The notes: generated by a model not told the origin, from the letters alone. A stretch of DNA of 64,000 bases from Thermotogota bacterium (GCA_029780115.1 JAKOZG010000033.1:1-64000); one strand, 5' to 3'; positions 46,325 to 56,410 are shown, counted from the stretch's first letter. Made by a program: numbers and translations.

Positions 46325-48042
46325 AAAGTATGAAAAAAGCAATCTGGACGTTTGTATTTGGTGCAATAGTAGGTTTAATTTTTATTTCAAAATCTTTTTT
46401 ACTATTGGTCTTTTCTAATATAGTTATCTTTGGTATAGCAGCTTTGGGGCTAAACGTAATCTTCGGATATACTGGACAGCTTTCTATTGGTCATGCAGCA
46501 TTTATGGCCATTGGTGCATACATCACTGCATATTTAACAATAACTTTTAATATTCCCCTAGTCATAAATCTACTTCTTGCTATATTTGTCTCAGCTTTAT
46601 TTGGAATTGTTATAGCTCTTCCTGCTTTAAGACTTAAAGGGTTCTATTTAGCTATTGCAACAATGGCTTTTGGTATCGCTATTCAGGAGATTATAGCTGC
46701 AATGAAAATGGTTGGCGGAAGGATTGGTATGAGAGATATTCCTCCTATCTTTCAATCTGATTTTGCCACTTATCTTTTGAACCTAATATTTTATTGTGTA
46801 TTAGTGTACATTACAAGTATCATTGTTAAATCTCCGTTGGGAACCCAATTCAATATGGTTAGAGATAGCGAGCTGGCTTCTTCGGCGTTTGGAGTAAAGG
46901 TCGCTAAAACAAAACTTCAAGCGTTTATTATAAGTGCTATTTACTCAGGAATAGCAGGGTTCCTTTATGCACATACTATCGGATATATTTCTCCAATGGA
47001 TTTCGGTTTGAATACATCTCTTAATCTTTTGGCAATGGTCATAATTGGAGGTTTCGCTTCATTAAATGGAGGGTTGATAGGTTCTATAATAATAACAGGT
47101 ATGCCGTTTTTATTCTCACGTTCAAATTTTCCGATGACTATTATTGTTGGTGGATTAATGATTGTTTTTGTTTTATTTTTTCCTCGAGGTATCGCTTATG
47201 GTTTGAATCTCTTATACCTTAAGTATTTTGAAGTACCTTACGTACTTTTTTTAAAAAGATTTTGGAAAAATAAGAATAAAGAAGGTCACTTTGTCGACAT
47301 AAATAGTGTAAAATTATACTATGAGGTTGCAGGTGAAGGAACTCCTGTTCTAATGATTCATGGTAACTATGGTTCTCATAGATGGTTTGAAAAGGTAAAA
47401 AATATCGATGGTTTTAAGGCATATATTCCAGATTTACCTAATTTTTGTTTTTCTGATTGGATTGATGAAATCACTATTGATACATATGCTGATTATTTAA
47501 AAGAGTTTTTGGATGTACTAAGTTTAGAACAAGTTATTGTTGTTGGCCATTCTTTAGGTGGAGCGGTAGCAATGTCTTTAGCTTTTAGATATCCTGAAAA
47601 ATGTGAAAAATTAATTCTGGTTGACTCTCCTTCTTTAAGGGGATTAAAAACTCCAGAGGAGAATTATAATATATTAAACTTATTGAAGCGCAATCGAACT
47701 CTTTTGAAAAATTCTCTTAAAGCCATGATGCCTTCTTCAAAAGATAGAAAGTTATTGAACCAGTTAACAAACGACGGGCTTTTGATGAACCCTCAATGCT
47801 TCACGGAAAATGCTAGGGCTCTTGAAAATTACAATTACGAAGAAATAGCAAAAAATTATCGTGGAGAAGTTTTATTTATACTCGGGAAAAAAGATACATT
47901 GATAACCGAAAATATGGCTAAAAATGTTGTTGCAAATACGAATGGTGAATTAGAAATAGTGCCTCATGTCGGGCATTCAATAATTATCGAGGATCCTGTA
48001 TTATTTAAAAATCTTTTCATAGAATTTGCTACCTCGAACTGA
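46321..48042 (+). CDS. Fusion of LivM-type ABC permease and alpha/beta-hydrolase (second system)
   Basis: The protein has 573 residues in one uninterrupted frame, while LivM proteins usually have 300-420. Residues 1-305 are a LivM permease (GYTGQLSIGHAAFMAIGAY near 50; loop MVRDSELASSAFGV near 180). After a basic linker (306-322) comes a complete alpha/beta-hydrolase (323-573) with HGNYGS, Ser411 in GHSLGG, Asp525 in GKKDTL and His552 in VGHS. LivM C-termini face the cytoplasm, so the hydrolase would sit at the channel exit and act on the compound as it enters. TTG 46321 overlaps the LivH stop; ATG 46330 is an alternative start. Confidence 0.92.
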   Translation: MKSMKKAIWTFVFGAIVGLIFISKSFLLLVFSNIVIFGIAALGLNVIFGYTGQLSIGHAAFMAIGAYITAYLTITFNIPLVINLLLAIFVSALFGIVIALPALRLKGFYLAIATMAFGIAIQEIIAAMKMVGGRIGMRDIPPIFQSDFATYLLNLIFYCVLVYITSIIVKSPLGTQFNMVRDSELASSAFGVKVAKTKLQAFIISAIYSGIAGFLYAHTIGYISPMDFGLNTSLNLLAMVIIGGFASLNGGLIGSIIITGMPFLFSRSNFPMTIIVGGLMIVFVLFFPRGIAYGLNLLYLKYFEVPYVLFLKRFWKNKNKEGHFVDINSVKLYYEVAGEGTPVLMIHGNYGSHRWFEKVKNIDGFKAYIPDLPNFCFSDWIDEITIDTYADYLKEFLDVLSLEQVIVVGHSLGGAVAMSLAFRYPEKCEKLILVDSPSLRGLKTPEENYNILNLLKRNRTLLKNSLKAMMPSSKDRKLLNQLTNDGLLMNPQCFTENARALENYNYEEIAKNYRGEVLFILGKKDTLITENMAKNVVANTNGELEIVPHVGHSIIIEDPVLFKNLFIEFATSN

Positions 48043-48098
48043 AATTGAAATATAGTTTAATATATTTTATTAGAAATTTTGATTTAAAGGAGTGAACT

Positions 48099-49223
48099 AT
48101 GCATAAATCTAAATCTTATGTAAAACTATTAGAGTCTGCAAGGGACCTTTTTTCTGAAAAATGGTATGAATCAGTATCTGTTGCTGAAATCTGCAGAAAT
48201 GCAGGTTTATCAAATGCAACTTTTTATAAATACTTTAAAGATAAAGAAGAAATATTTCTTTTATTAGTGAATGAAATTGTATCTTATTATGAAAAAGGTT
48301 TTTCTTCAATAAGCGGAAGTACTTTAGATGAACGATTAGATAAATTTTTAGATACGATAGTAGAATCTGGCAAAGGGGAATACAAAAAAAATATTTCCAT
48401 ATATAGAGAGGCTCAATTTAAATATCCCGAATACGAGCACCATTTAAGAGACCTTTACTCGAAAGGCATTATGAATGTATTTGAAAGAGAGACTAACCAA
48501 GCAGAACAGTTATATGTATCAGGCATGTCAAGATTTGTAATTATTAGATATATATTTAATGGATTACCATACAACAAAGAAGATCTTAAATATCTTATTT
48601 TAAATGGAATTTATGAATACGAAATAAAAAACTTTCCGTCAATTTTTGACGAGAAAGAGATAATATATCCACAAATAATCGAAGTGGATTCCACAAGAAC
48701 TAAATTATTGCATTCAGGTATAGAATTGTTTGGTTCCAAAGGATTTCATAAAACTGATGTCCATGATATAACCAAAAACGCAGATTATTCTGTGGGAACT
48801 TTTTACTTGTATTTTGAAAGTAAGGAAAGTTTTTTGTCGGAAATTGTTAGGCTTATAGGTAAGTTAACTAGAAGATTTCTAACTATAAACCTAAAAGAAG
48901 ATCTTAATAGAGCAGAGAATGAAGTTAGAGGATACTATTTATTTTTAAAATATTTTGAAGAAAATTCTGAATACTACGAGATAGTGAGAGAAGCTGAATT
49001 TGTGGTAAAAGAAGATACCAACGAATACTATGATGCGTTTGAAAGAGGCTACGTCGAGAATCTAGAAGGAATAAAATTGGATGATAAGAAATTAGTCGCA
49101 AACAGCTTAATGGGAATAGGTCATTACATGGGCATAGAAAAAATATTTATAAAAAGAGTTAGAAACGTAAAGAACTTATTAAAAGATTTATCTTTCTGCC
49201 TTAATAACGGTATAAGACCATAG
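48099..49223 (+). CDS. Regulator with two TetR-type DNA-binding domains
   Basis: The protein has 374 residues, about twice the normal TetR length. The first TetR helix-turn-helix is at about 5-50 (SVAEICRNAGLSNATFYKYFKDKEE), followed by a helical region. A second begins near 198 (DVHDITKNADYSVGTFYLYFESKES) and is followed by a full ligand-type helical domain to residue 374. AAAGGAGTG precedes the ATG. Lying between the LivM-hydrolase fusion and another hydrolase, it most likely controls this catabolic region. A single chain with two HTH units could bind as a pseudo-dimer. Confidence 0.88.
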   Translation: MHKSKSYVKLLESARDLFSEKWYESVSVAEICRNAGLSNATFYKYFKDKEEIFLLLVNEIVSYYEKGFSSISGSTLDERLDKFLDTIVESGKGEYKKNISIYREAQFKYPEYEHHLRDLYSKGIMNVFERETNQAEQLYVSGMSRFVIIRYIFNGLPYNKEDLKYLILNGIYEYEIKNFPSIFDEKEIIYPQIIEVDSTRTKLLHSGIELFGSKGFHKTDVHDITKNADYSVGTFYLYFESKESFLSEIVRLIGKLTRRFLTINLKEDLNRAENEVRGYYLFLKYFEENSEYYEIVREAEFVVKEDTNEYYDAFERGYVENLEGIKLDDKKLVANSLMGIGHYMGIEKIFIKRVRNVKNLLKDLSFCLNNGIRP

Positions 49224-49238
49224 AAGGGGGATTAAAAC

Positions 49239-50030
49239 ATGTTTTTAGAGGATCCTGGAATTTATTACGAAATTCATGGAACAGGGAAGCCTGTAATAAT
49301 TTTAAATGGGATTATGATGAGTACTGCAAGTTGGGAAGACCACATTGAAAGATGGAAGAAAAAGTTTTTAGTCATCACTTATGATACTCGGGATCAGGGA
49401 AGATCTGCAAGAATAACTGACAAACCATACACAATAGATATTCATGCGGAAGATTTAAAAAAATTAATCGACCATCTGAATTTGAAAAAAGTTAATTTGA
49501 TGGGTGTTTCTTACGGAGCTCAAATTGCAGAATTGTTTTCCTTGAAGCATCCGGACTTAGTCGATAGAATGATTTTATCAAATGCAACGGATCATATAGA
49601 CAATTATCTTAAGTCTATTGGACAAGCGTGGAAGGTAGCTGCCAGCTTGTATGATGGAGAGAAGTTTTTTGATATTTCACTTCCATATATATATTCGAGG
49701 CCTTTCTATAACAACAATTATCCATGGCTCATGAATCGAAGAAAGATTTTTAAGGAAACACTTACAAAAGATTGGTTTGATGGTTTTGTTAGATTAGCTT
49801 CTTCAAATGAACTTTTTGATATTAGAGAAGAAATAAAAAATATCAAAGCCAAAACTCTGTTCATCTCAGGTGAGGAGGATATAATAACCCCAAAAAGCCA
49901 TATAATAGAAATGAGTAAAAAAGTAGCTGGCTCTTTGCTAGTAAACATAGAAAACACTGGTCATGCCTTATTTTTTGAAAAGTTTGAAGAATTTTGTTTG
50001 CTTGTAGAAGGTTTTTTTTCTGAAGAATGA
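49239..50030 (+). CDS. Alpha/beta-hydrolase next to the TetR-type regulator
   Basis: The protein has 263 residues with triad Ser91 (GVSYGA), Asp214 (GEEDIITP) and His242 (TGHALF). It is a paralogue of the hydrolase at 39.6 kb: both have LNGxMxST in place of HG near residue 25, and both have the GxSYG elbow. AGAAGGGGG precedes the ATG, 15 bases after the regulator stop, so it is probably co-transcribed with it. It is the fourth hydrolase of the region and cytoplasmic. Confidence 0.87.
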   Translation: MFLEDPGIYYEIHGTGKPVIILNGIMMSTASWEDHIERWKKKFLVITYDTRDQGRSARITDKPYTIDIHAEDLKKLIDHLNLKKVNLMGVSYGAQIAELFSLKHPDLVDRMILSNATDHIDNYLKSIGQAWKVAASLYDGEKFFDISLPYIYSRPFYNNNYPWLMNRRKIFKETLTKDWFDGFVRLASSNELFDIREEIKNIKAKTLFISGEEDIITPKSHIIEMSKKVAGSLLVNIENTGHALFFEKFEEFCLLVEGFFSEE

Positions 50031-50080
50031 AAAATTTTTTAAATAATTTTGAATTTTATCTTAATTTAAAAAAAATGTTA

Positions 50081-50086
50081 TATACT
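50081..50086 (+). promoter_or_regulatory. Possible -10 box before the PAS/GGDEF/EAL gene
   Basis: TATACT lies about 45 bases before ATG 50132, after an AT-rich stretch. No good -35 at 17 bases is seen, so the promoter is tentative. It helps to decide that translation starts at 50132 and not at the in-frame ATG that overlaps the hydrolase stop. Confidence 0.4.
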
Positions 50087-50131
50087 ATTATTATGCTTGA
50101 AAATATTTTTGCCAAAAAAGGTGGACAAGAA

Positions 50132-52183
50132 ATGGAAAAACATAGACTAAGCGAAGAAGAAAAAGATGAAATATTAGACATGTATGAATCTTCATCAGAG
50201 ATGCACACAGGAGCTGTAATGCGAATAGATCTCTCAAATCATAAAATTTTGTACTCATCGAATTTTAAGAGGGTCACCGGAATCGGAAAAGACGAGTTTC
50301 CTCAAAACTTAGAAGAATTAAAAGAGTTTCTTGAGGAAGAAGATTTTCAAAAGATTTTGGATAATAGTGTGAATTGCGATTATGAAAGTGAATGGGTTTT
50401 AAAAGCTTCACCAAAGAAAAAGAAGGAGGGTTACGATACCTTCGAGTTAGTTGGAAAGAAAAAAAGAAGAGGGGAAAGAGATATTGTATATATCTTGATT
50501 CGCAATCCCAATCAGAGGTATGGAAATATAAGTCCCGATGTTTTCTTCCCAAAGGATTTATTTGATAACTCTCAACAAGCAATTGTTATAACTGACCGAA
50601 ATAACAAAGTAGTAACTGTTAACAAAGCATTTATTGATATAATGGGTTATTCTCTTGAAGAAGTGATTGGTAAAGATCCTAGTTTTTGGTCTTCAAGCAT
50701 GCATGATAAAACTTTTTATCAAAAGATGTGGTATGACCTTAAAACAAAAGGATTTTGGAATGGAAGAATAATAAACAAGAAAAAGAATGGAGAAATTTTT
50801 TTCATCTACTCAAACATCTTCGAAATCAAAGGATACAATGGTGAGCTAGTTGGTTATATAGCTATTAATTCTGATATTACTGATAATATTAAAAGAGAAG
50901 AAGAAATAAGAAGGGTACATAAGTATGATTTTCAAACATGGTTGCCTAAGAAGGAGTATTTGTTAGAAAAAATTGAAGAAGTTGTTGGTAATGATTTAAA
51001 TCAAGAGGAATTAGAATATGCTCTTATTATTGTAAAAATTAATAAAATGCACGAACTGCCTGTTGTATATGACTTTGAGGAAACAAACGTCATTATAAAA
51101 GAAATAACAGAAAGAGTTACTAAAGTTGCCGGAAGTCATTTCTTTGTTGCTAGAATAGCTGAAGATGAGTTCGCTTTGTTTGGAAGTTTTGATTCTCTAA
51201 CAAATATAGAAGAGATCTCAAATGATTTAATAAAAACTCTTACTGATCCGATCCAGATATCAAACGACCAAGTGTTTATCAAAACAAGAATAGGAATAAG
51301 TATTTATCCTAGAAATTCAAAAGATCCTGAGAAGTTGATAAATCAAGCTAGAACTGCGTTGAATGTTTCTTCTAAAAACGATATAAACTTTTATTCTCCT
51401 GATTTATCAAACTTAATAAAATATGAAAAACTTATCGAAGAAGAAATATACCAAGCTTTACAAAATAACAGGCTTGTGTTGTTTCTTCAACCGCAAATTG
51501 ACACAAGAAATTTTGAAATAATTGGTGCAGAAACCTTAATTAGACTTCTAAAGAGTGATGGCACTATTCTTTATCCCTTGGAATTTTTGAACATCGCAAA
51601 GCAAAAAGGGTTAATGATTGAAATAGATAAATTTGTGTTGGAAAATACTGCTAAAATATCAAAACAGTTGAATTCTTCTTCGGATAGAAATATAAAAGTA
51701 TTCTTCAATGTTTCTAAATCATTCTTTGAAGATGATGAATTTTTAAATCACATTAAAAGAGTTTTAAATGAGTATGATTTAGATCCCTCTTTTTTAGGAG
51801 TGGAACTGACTGAGGAGATTTTTATTGATGATTTTTATTCTGCTCAAAAAAAGATCAACGCCTTGAAAAATATGGGTTTACACATTGCTTTAGATGATTT
51901 TGGCACAGGCTTTTCTTCATTGTCATACCTTAATAAGTTAAGAATTGATAAGATAAAAATTGATAAAAGTTTTATTGATGATCTTTTAATAAGTGATTCT
52001 GCAAAAAGACTTGTTTCTAGTATAATTTCTATGTCACAAATCTTGGGACTTGAAGTTATAGCAGAAGGTGTTGAAAATAAGGAACAATTATTGTTTCTTC
52101 AATCAAGAGGTTGTTATGAAATCCAGGGCTATTATTTCAGCAAACCCCTTTCTTTGGATAAATTTATGGAATCATTCTGTTGA
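50132..52183 (+). CDS. PAS-domain protein with degenerate GGDEF and intact EAL domain
   Basis: The protein has about 683 residues from ATG 50132 (AAAAGGTGG site). An N-terminal PAS-like region (about 20-120) and a clear PAS domain (about 145-255, GYSLEEVIGKDPSFW) precede a GGDEF fold (about 265-425) whose active-site loop reads AEDEF, so it should not make c-di-GMP. The EAL domain (about 435-680) keeps ETLIR, ELTEE, ALDDFGTG, KIDKSF and AEGVEN motifs, so c-di-GMP phosphodiesterase activity is likely. It has no membrane segment. It may link sensing of redox or a ligand to a motile/sessile switch next to two chemoreceptor genes. Confidence 0.9.
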   Translation: MEKHRLSEEEKDEILDMYESSSEMHTGAVMRIDLSNHKILYSSNFKRVTGIGKDEFPQNLEELKEFLEEEDFQKILDNSVNCDYESEWVLKASPKKKKEGYDTFELVGKKKRRGERDIVYILIRNPNQRYGNISPDVFFPKDLFDNSQQAIVITDRNNKVVTVNKAFIDIMGYSLEEVIGKDPSFWSSSMHDKTFYQKMWYDLKTKGFWNGRIINKKKNGEIFFIYSNIFEIKGYNGELVGYIAINSDITDNIKREEEIRRVHKYDFQTWLPKKEYLLEKIEEVVGNDLNQEELEYALIIVKINKMHELPVVYDFEETNVIIKEITERVTKVAGSHFFVARIAEDEFALFGSFDSLTNIEEISNDLIKTLTDPIQISNDQVFIKTRIGISIYPRNSKDPEKLINQARTALNVSSKNDINFYSPDLSNLIKYEKLIEEEIYQALQNNRLVLFLQPQIDTRNFEIIGAETLIRLLKSDGTILYPLEFLNIAKQKGLMIEIDKFVLENTAKISKQLNSSSDRNIKVFFNVSKSFFEDDEFLNHIKRVLNEYDLDPSFLGVELTEEIFIDDFYSAQKKINALKNMGLHIALDDFGTGFSSLSYLNKLRIDKIKIDKSFIDDLLISDSAKRLVSSIISMSQILGLEVIAEGVENKEQLLFLQSRGCYEIQGYYFSKPLSLDKFMESFC

Positions 52184-52217
52184 TACAACTAAAACAACAA
52201 CGAAAACTAACTATTGA

Positions 52218-54305
52218 TTATTGTGCTCTTTTCAAAGCCACAAGTGCTCCAACATTTATTCTATTGATTTCGTAGGTATCTAACAGCTCAACGTCAATTT
52301 CTGGTTTTCCTTCTTCGTAACTATGTATTTTTCTTATTGCAATATTGATAAACAGTTCTTGACGTTGGGCTACTATTGCATCAACGACCCCTTTTTCAAG
52401 AAGTTCAATGTTTTTGGGTATATTATCAAAACCAATAAAAATCTTATCTTTCAAATTTATTTTTCTTCTAAGCACTTCGACTATTTCACAAAACTGAGCA
52501 TCAAGTCCTGCCATAAGATCAAAATGTGGGTATTTTCTAACTAGATCTTCTAAATTTTTAAGTCTGTCGGTGGTGTTTATCTTTCCGTAATCCAAAGCAA
52601 CTATTTCTATTTTTTTGTATCTCTTTAACTCATCTTCTACTCCTTTTAGACGATCAGCTATATTTGCTCGATTTTTGTCTGTCATACTGATAATTACATC
52701 GCCTTTATCTTTGTTTTTTAGATGTTTAGCTATTACTTGACCCATTTTTATCCCAGCCGCATAGTTATCTGTGCCAATAAAACTTAATCTCCTGCTGTTG
52801 GGACAATCAGAATCAACACATATGGTTTTAATACCTTTTTCGTCTAGTTCGTTGATTACGGGGACAAAACGTTCACTGTCAGCAGGGGTTAATATTAAAT
52901 AGTTGATTCCTTTTCTTTCAAGCTCTCTTATCTTTTCTAATTGAGCTTCAAATCTCTGAGCTCCCGCTTCAGGACAATTAACCAAAAATTCATATCCATA
53001 TCTTTCGGCTGTTTTTTGGCCATTTTTAATCATTTCAGAGATAAAAGGATGATCCTGAGACAACATATGAACGAAACCTATCTTTTTTACTTTCTTTTCA
53101 TGAATTTCTATGTTGTAATCGCTAATCTCAGTACTAACTACTTGAATGGCTTTCATTAATCTTTCGGCTAAATCAAAAAGAACACGACTGGATTCTTTTT
53201 GCATTTCACTAATCGATAAGGCTTCTTCTGTAGATGCGGCAAATTCTTGAGAGAGTGAAGATATGTTGGTTATGGAGCTAATCACAGAGTCTTTTATATC
53301 ACCCAATTCTAAAACACTTTCCTTTAGTACTGAAAGCTGATTTATTGAATCAGCTATTGCAAAGTATATCTCTTTAAAAGTGTCGTGAACCTTTTTGTTT
53401 GCATCGAGTTGGGAATTAGCTTTTTCGTCTAGATGATTTATTAATTCAATGGTAGAATCAACTTTTTCATTAATTAATTTTAAAGTTACTCCTATCTCTT
53501 GAACAAGGTTGTTACTTTGCTCTGCTAAATCTCTAATTTCTTGTGCTACAACCGAAAAACCTCTTCCCGCTTCCCCTGCTCTTGCCGCTTCTATTGCTGC
53601 ATTAAGCGAAACTAAATTAATCCTTTCTGCTAGTGAATCTATTGAAGTTATAATTTTATATGCATTATCTACACTGTCTTTTAAAGCTTGTTCAATTTGA
53701 ATAGCTTCAGAAAAGGCCCTTTGAATTTCTTCACTTTCTTTCATGGATACAGATATATTTGATATACCAATATCACTTTTTTCTTTAAGTTTGTTGATTT
53801 CATTTTCTATCTCATTAATATTGTTGAGCATTTTATCAAAACTTTTGGTCAATTCTACAAGGTCTTTTGTAACATTCTCAGCATCTATAGCTTGTCTTTC
53901 TGCACCCTCAACTATAAAATTATTGATATCGATAAGATTTTCTGAAAGTTGCGAAGATTCGTTTACAGTTTCTGTTACTACCTTGGAAAGATTGATCATT
54001 TCTTCTATGGAAGTTCTAAAATCCCTGATAATTTTGGTAAATTCGTTAAATAGATAATAGAGCTTTTCATTTTCTTTTTCTAAAGCTTGTACTAATTCGT
54101 CTTCTAAAAGATCTTTGTTTTTAATCTTGTTGTATATAAGTTCTACACCTTTTTCTTTGTCTTTCTCTGGAATAAAGATTGCAAGTACATTCCCCACTAT
54201 ACCTACTATAAACAAGATGCTACCAAGCACGGTCGTATAATGCATTACGATAAACGCAATGATTAATAAAACTGTCGAAATACATATGGTTATTTTTTTG
54301 TACAT
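52218..54305 (-). CDS. Chemoreceptor with C-terminal sugar-binding-protein-like domain
   Basis: The protein has 695 residues. Two closely spaced membrane segments (about 5-24 and 27-47) leave almost no external loop. An MCP signalling domain follows (about 60-395, with the tip [32 protein letters not shown] near 235). From about residue 403 to the end there is a type 1 periplasmic-binding-protein fold ([59 protein letters not shown]), as in ribose/galactose-binding proteins. By topology this sensor is inside the cell. The order is opposite to normal chemoreceptors. AGGGGG precedes the ATG. It is convergent with the EAL gene. Confidence 0.9.
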   Translation of the reverse strand: MYKKITICISTVLLIIAFIVMHYTTVLGSILFIVGIVGNVLAIFIPEKDKEKGVELIYNKIKNKDLLEDELVQALEKENEKLYYLFNEFTKIIRDFRTSIEEMINLSKVVTETVNESSQLSENLIDINNFIVEGAERQAIDAENVTKDLVELTKSFDKMLNNINEIENEINKLKEKSDIGISNISVSMKESEEIQRAFSEAIQIEQALKDSVDNAYKIITSIDSLAERINLVSLNAAIEAARAGEAGRGFSVVAQEIRDLAEQSNNLVQEIGVTLKLINEKVDSTIELINHLDEKANSQLDANKKVHDTFKEIYFAIADSINQLSVLKESVLELGDIKDSVISSITNISSLSQEFAASTEEALSISEMQKESSRVLFDLAERLMKAIQVVSTEISDYNIEIHEKKVKKIGFVHMLSQDHPFISEMIKNGQKTAERYGYEFLVNCPEAGAQRFEAQLEKIRELERKGINYLILTPADSERFVPVINELDEKGIKTICVDSDCPNSRRLSFIGTDNYAAGIKMGQVIAKHLKNKDKGDVIISMTDKNRANIADRLKGVEDELKRYKKIEIVALDYGKINTTDRLKNLEDLVRKYPHFDLMAGLDAQFCEIVEVLRRKINLKDKIFIGFDNIPKNIELLEKGVVDAIVAQRQELFINIAIRKIHSYEEGKPEIDVELLDTYEINRINVGALVALKRAQ

Positions 54306-54450
54306 TTCCCATCCCCCTATCCTATTAAATATAAAATTGAGTTACAATTAGAAATTAAATATGTTAACAGTAGAATTATATCAAAAAAAAAGCGGATTTT
54401 TGTCAATTTATATAATAAATCAAAATAGACAAAAAGAATTTATTCACTTT

Positions 54451-54459
54451 TGTTATAAT
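54451..54459 (+). promoter_or_regulatory. Extended -10 promoter of the 5'-nucleotidase gene
   Basis: TGTTATAAT contains TGnTATAAT, an extended -10 element, 36 bases before ATG 54496. A TAGACA hexamer lies 22 bases upstream, too far for a standard -35. It supports the downstream ATG as the true start. Confidence 0.6.
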
Positions 54460-54495
54460 AAAATAAGGATAAACTTTATAGAAAGGAGTGGGAAT

Positions 54496-56400
54496 ATGTC
54501 AACAAAGAAATTTCTTAGCATGTTTTTGGTATTATTATGTGTCTTTTCAATATTTTTTTCCGAATCAATACAAATCCAGATCTTGGCTACATCTGATTTA
54601 CATGGGCGTTTTTTACCTTATGATTATGCTTTAAACCAACCAGATTATAGTGGAAGTCTAGCTCAAGTTGCCACCATAATTAGAGAGCTAAAGAGTGAAA
54701 ACCCAAGTAATACAATTCTTATTGACAACGGTGATACTATCCAAGAAAATCTTTCTCACATTTTTTTAGACGATGCGATTCATCCAATGATCTTTGCATT
54801 GAATGAGATGAATTACGATGTTTTTGTTTTGGGTAATCATGAGTTTAACTATGGTGTACCTACTCTTAAAAAGGTTATGAGACAATTCATTCCTAAAGAC
54901 GAAGATCCTAACAGCGTATTGTGCGGTAATGTATATAATCCAGACGGTACAAGATTAGCAGCTCCGTATAAGATTGTTACAACAGAAGATGGAATAAAAG
55001 TTGGAATAATAGGGATGGTAACTCCTAATATTACAAGATGGGATGCTGCAAACTTGAAGGATTATATAGTAGTTGATCCTGTTGATGAGGTAAGAATAGC
55101 TGTTGCTCAGTTAAAAGGTAAAGTTGATGTAATTGTAGGTGCATTTCATATGGGCCTTGAACAAGAATATGACACCTATGGTTCCGGTGTTTTGGATATT
55201 TTAAAGGTTACTCCTGATTTAGATGTAGTAATACTGGGCCATGCTCATCAGAAAATAGCTGAGATGAACTATTACAACGGAAAAATATACAGGGCTATTA
55301 ATGGCAAGATTTTTGATGAGCGGGAAAACGATATAACTAAAGAGGTTAAATTGAACGGTACACTACTTGTTGAACCGGCGAGTCGTGGTGGAGTTGTATC
55401 ACAAGTTGTGTTAGAACTCGAAAAGAAGGACGATAAATTTGAAATCGTAGGCAAGAGATCAGCAAATCATGATGTAAAAACTTCTAGTGGATATGTACAG
55501 CCTGATAAAGAGTTAACAAGAAAATTAAAGCCTTTTCACTATAAGGCGTTAGATTACGCAAACGAAGTAATTGGATTTTTAGTGGGCGGACCATTAGTTC
55601 CTGAAGATGAAATAAAAGGGATACCACAGGTGTGGATCCAACCAACCGCACTTTTAGATCTTATAAACTCTGTTCAAATGTATTTTGGTGAACAAGTCAT
55701 AGATAGAAAAATAGATGTTTCTGCAGCAGCCGCATTTAGAGAAGATGCAAATATCAAAGAAGGTCCAATAAAAAGATCAGATATTTCTTTAATATATAAA
55801 TATGACAATACTTTGTATGTACTTGAGGTTACTGGAAGTCAATTGAAAAAATATATGGAATGGTCAGTATCTTTCTACAATCAATATCAACCAAATGACT
55901 TAACGATCTCTTTTAATAGTAGGATTCCTGGATATAATTATGATATATTTAAAGGAGTTTATTATGAAATTGATATATCTAAACCTGTTGGAGAAAGAAT
56001 CGTCAACCTTAGAAGACCTGATGGAACACCTATCAAAGGCGACGATGTTTTGACTTTGACGGTAAACAATTATCGAGCCAACACTCAATTATTAACTTAC
56101 GGCCCTGTATTTAAGGAAGGAGAGCCACTTCCAAAACTGCTCGGAAGAACAGAAGATCATCCAAATTTCTCCGCTATAAGTGGAGGAGATTTAAGAAAAT
56201 TGATAGAAAAGTATATAATCGAAGTTAAAAACGGTGTCCTCACACCTGAATATGAAGAAAATTGGAAAATAATTGGCAATGATTGGGATGAAGAATTACA
56301 TAACTTAGTTAAAGAATTAGCCAATGAAGGAATTATTAAAGTTAATAAATATAAACCTGTTAGAGTAGAAGATATACAAAGTTTTATAAAAACTTACTAA
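54496..56400 (+). CDS. Secreted 5'-nucleotidase / cyclic phosphodiesterase family protein (UshA/CpdB-like)
   Basis: The protein has 634 residues with a signal peptide (to about FSIFFSE). The metallophosphoesterase core carries SDLHG (Asp34, His36), NGDT, GNHEFNYG and GHAH motifs. The C-terminal 5'-nucleotidase domain (about 355-560) has FREDANIKEGPIKRSD and LTVNNYRANT segments of the CpdB-type. It should release phosphate from extracellular nucleotides or 2',3'-cyclic nucleotides. GAAAGGAGTG precedes ATG 54496; a further upstream in-frame ATG lies before the promoter. Confidence 0.9.
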   Translation: MSTKKFLSMFLVLLCVFSIFFSESIQIQILATSDLHGRFLPYDYALNQPDYSGSLAQVATIIRELKSENPSNTILIDNGDTIQENLSHIFLDDAIHPMIFALNEMNYDVFVLGNHEFNYGVPTLKKVMRQFIPKDEDPNSVLCGNVYNPDGTRLAAPYKIVTTEDGIKVGIIGMVTPNITRWDAANLKDYIVVDPVDEVRIAVAQLKGKVDVIVGAFHMGLEQEYDTYGSGVLDILKVTPDLDVVILGHAHQKIAEMNYYNGKIYRAINGKIFDERENDITKEVKLNGTLLVEPASRGGVVSQVVLELEKKDDKFEIVGKRSANHDVKTSSGYVQPDKELTRKLKPFHYKALDYANEVIGFLVGGPLVPEDEIKGIPQVWIQPTALLDLINSVQMYFGEQVIDRKIDVSAAAAFREDANIKEGPIKRSDISLIYKYDNTLYVLEVTGSQLKKYMEWSVSFYNQYQPNDLTISFNSRIPGYNYDIFKGVYYEIDISKPVGERIVNLRRPDGTPIKGDDVLTLTVNNYRANTQLLTYGPVFKEGEPLPKLLGRTEDHPNFSAISGGDLRKLIEKYIIEVKNGVLTPEYEENWKIIGNDWDEELHNLVKELANEGIIKVNKYKPVRVEDIQSFIKTY

Positions 56401-56410
56401 TAAACCAAAA

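Noticed and set aside
42704-48042. The second Liv system as a plain tandem duplicate of the first
   Set aside because: Gene order differs (K-G-F-H-M against K-H-M-G-F), the binding proteins are clearly different and only one LivM carries a hydrolase, so a simple duplication does not explain it.
53743-54057. Plus-strand open frame of 104 codons inside the minus-strand receptor gene
   Set aside because: It is a low-complexity Ser/Leu/Ile frame opposite a well-supported coiled-coil gene, so it is a shadow.
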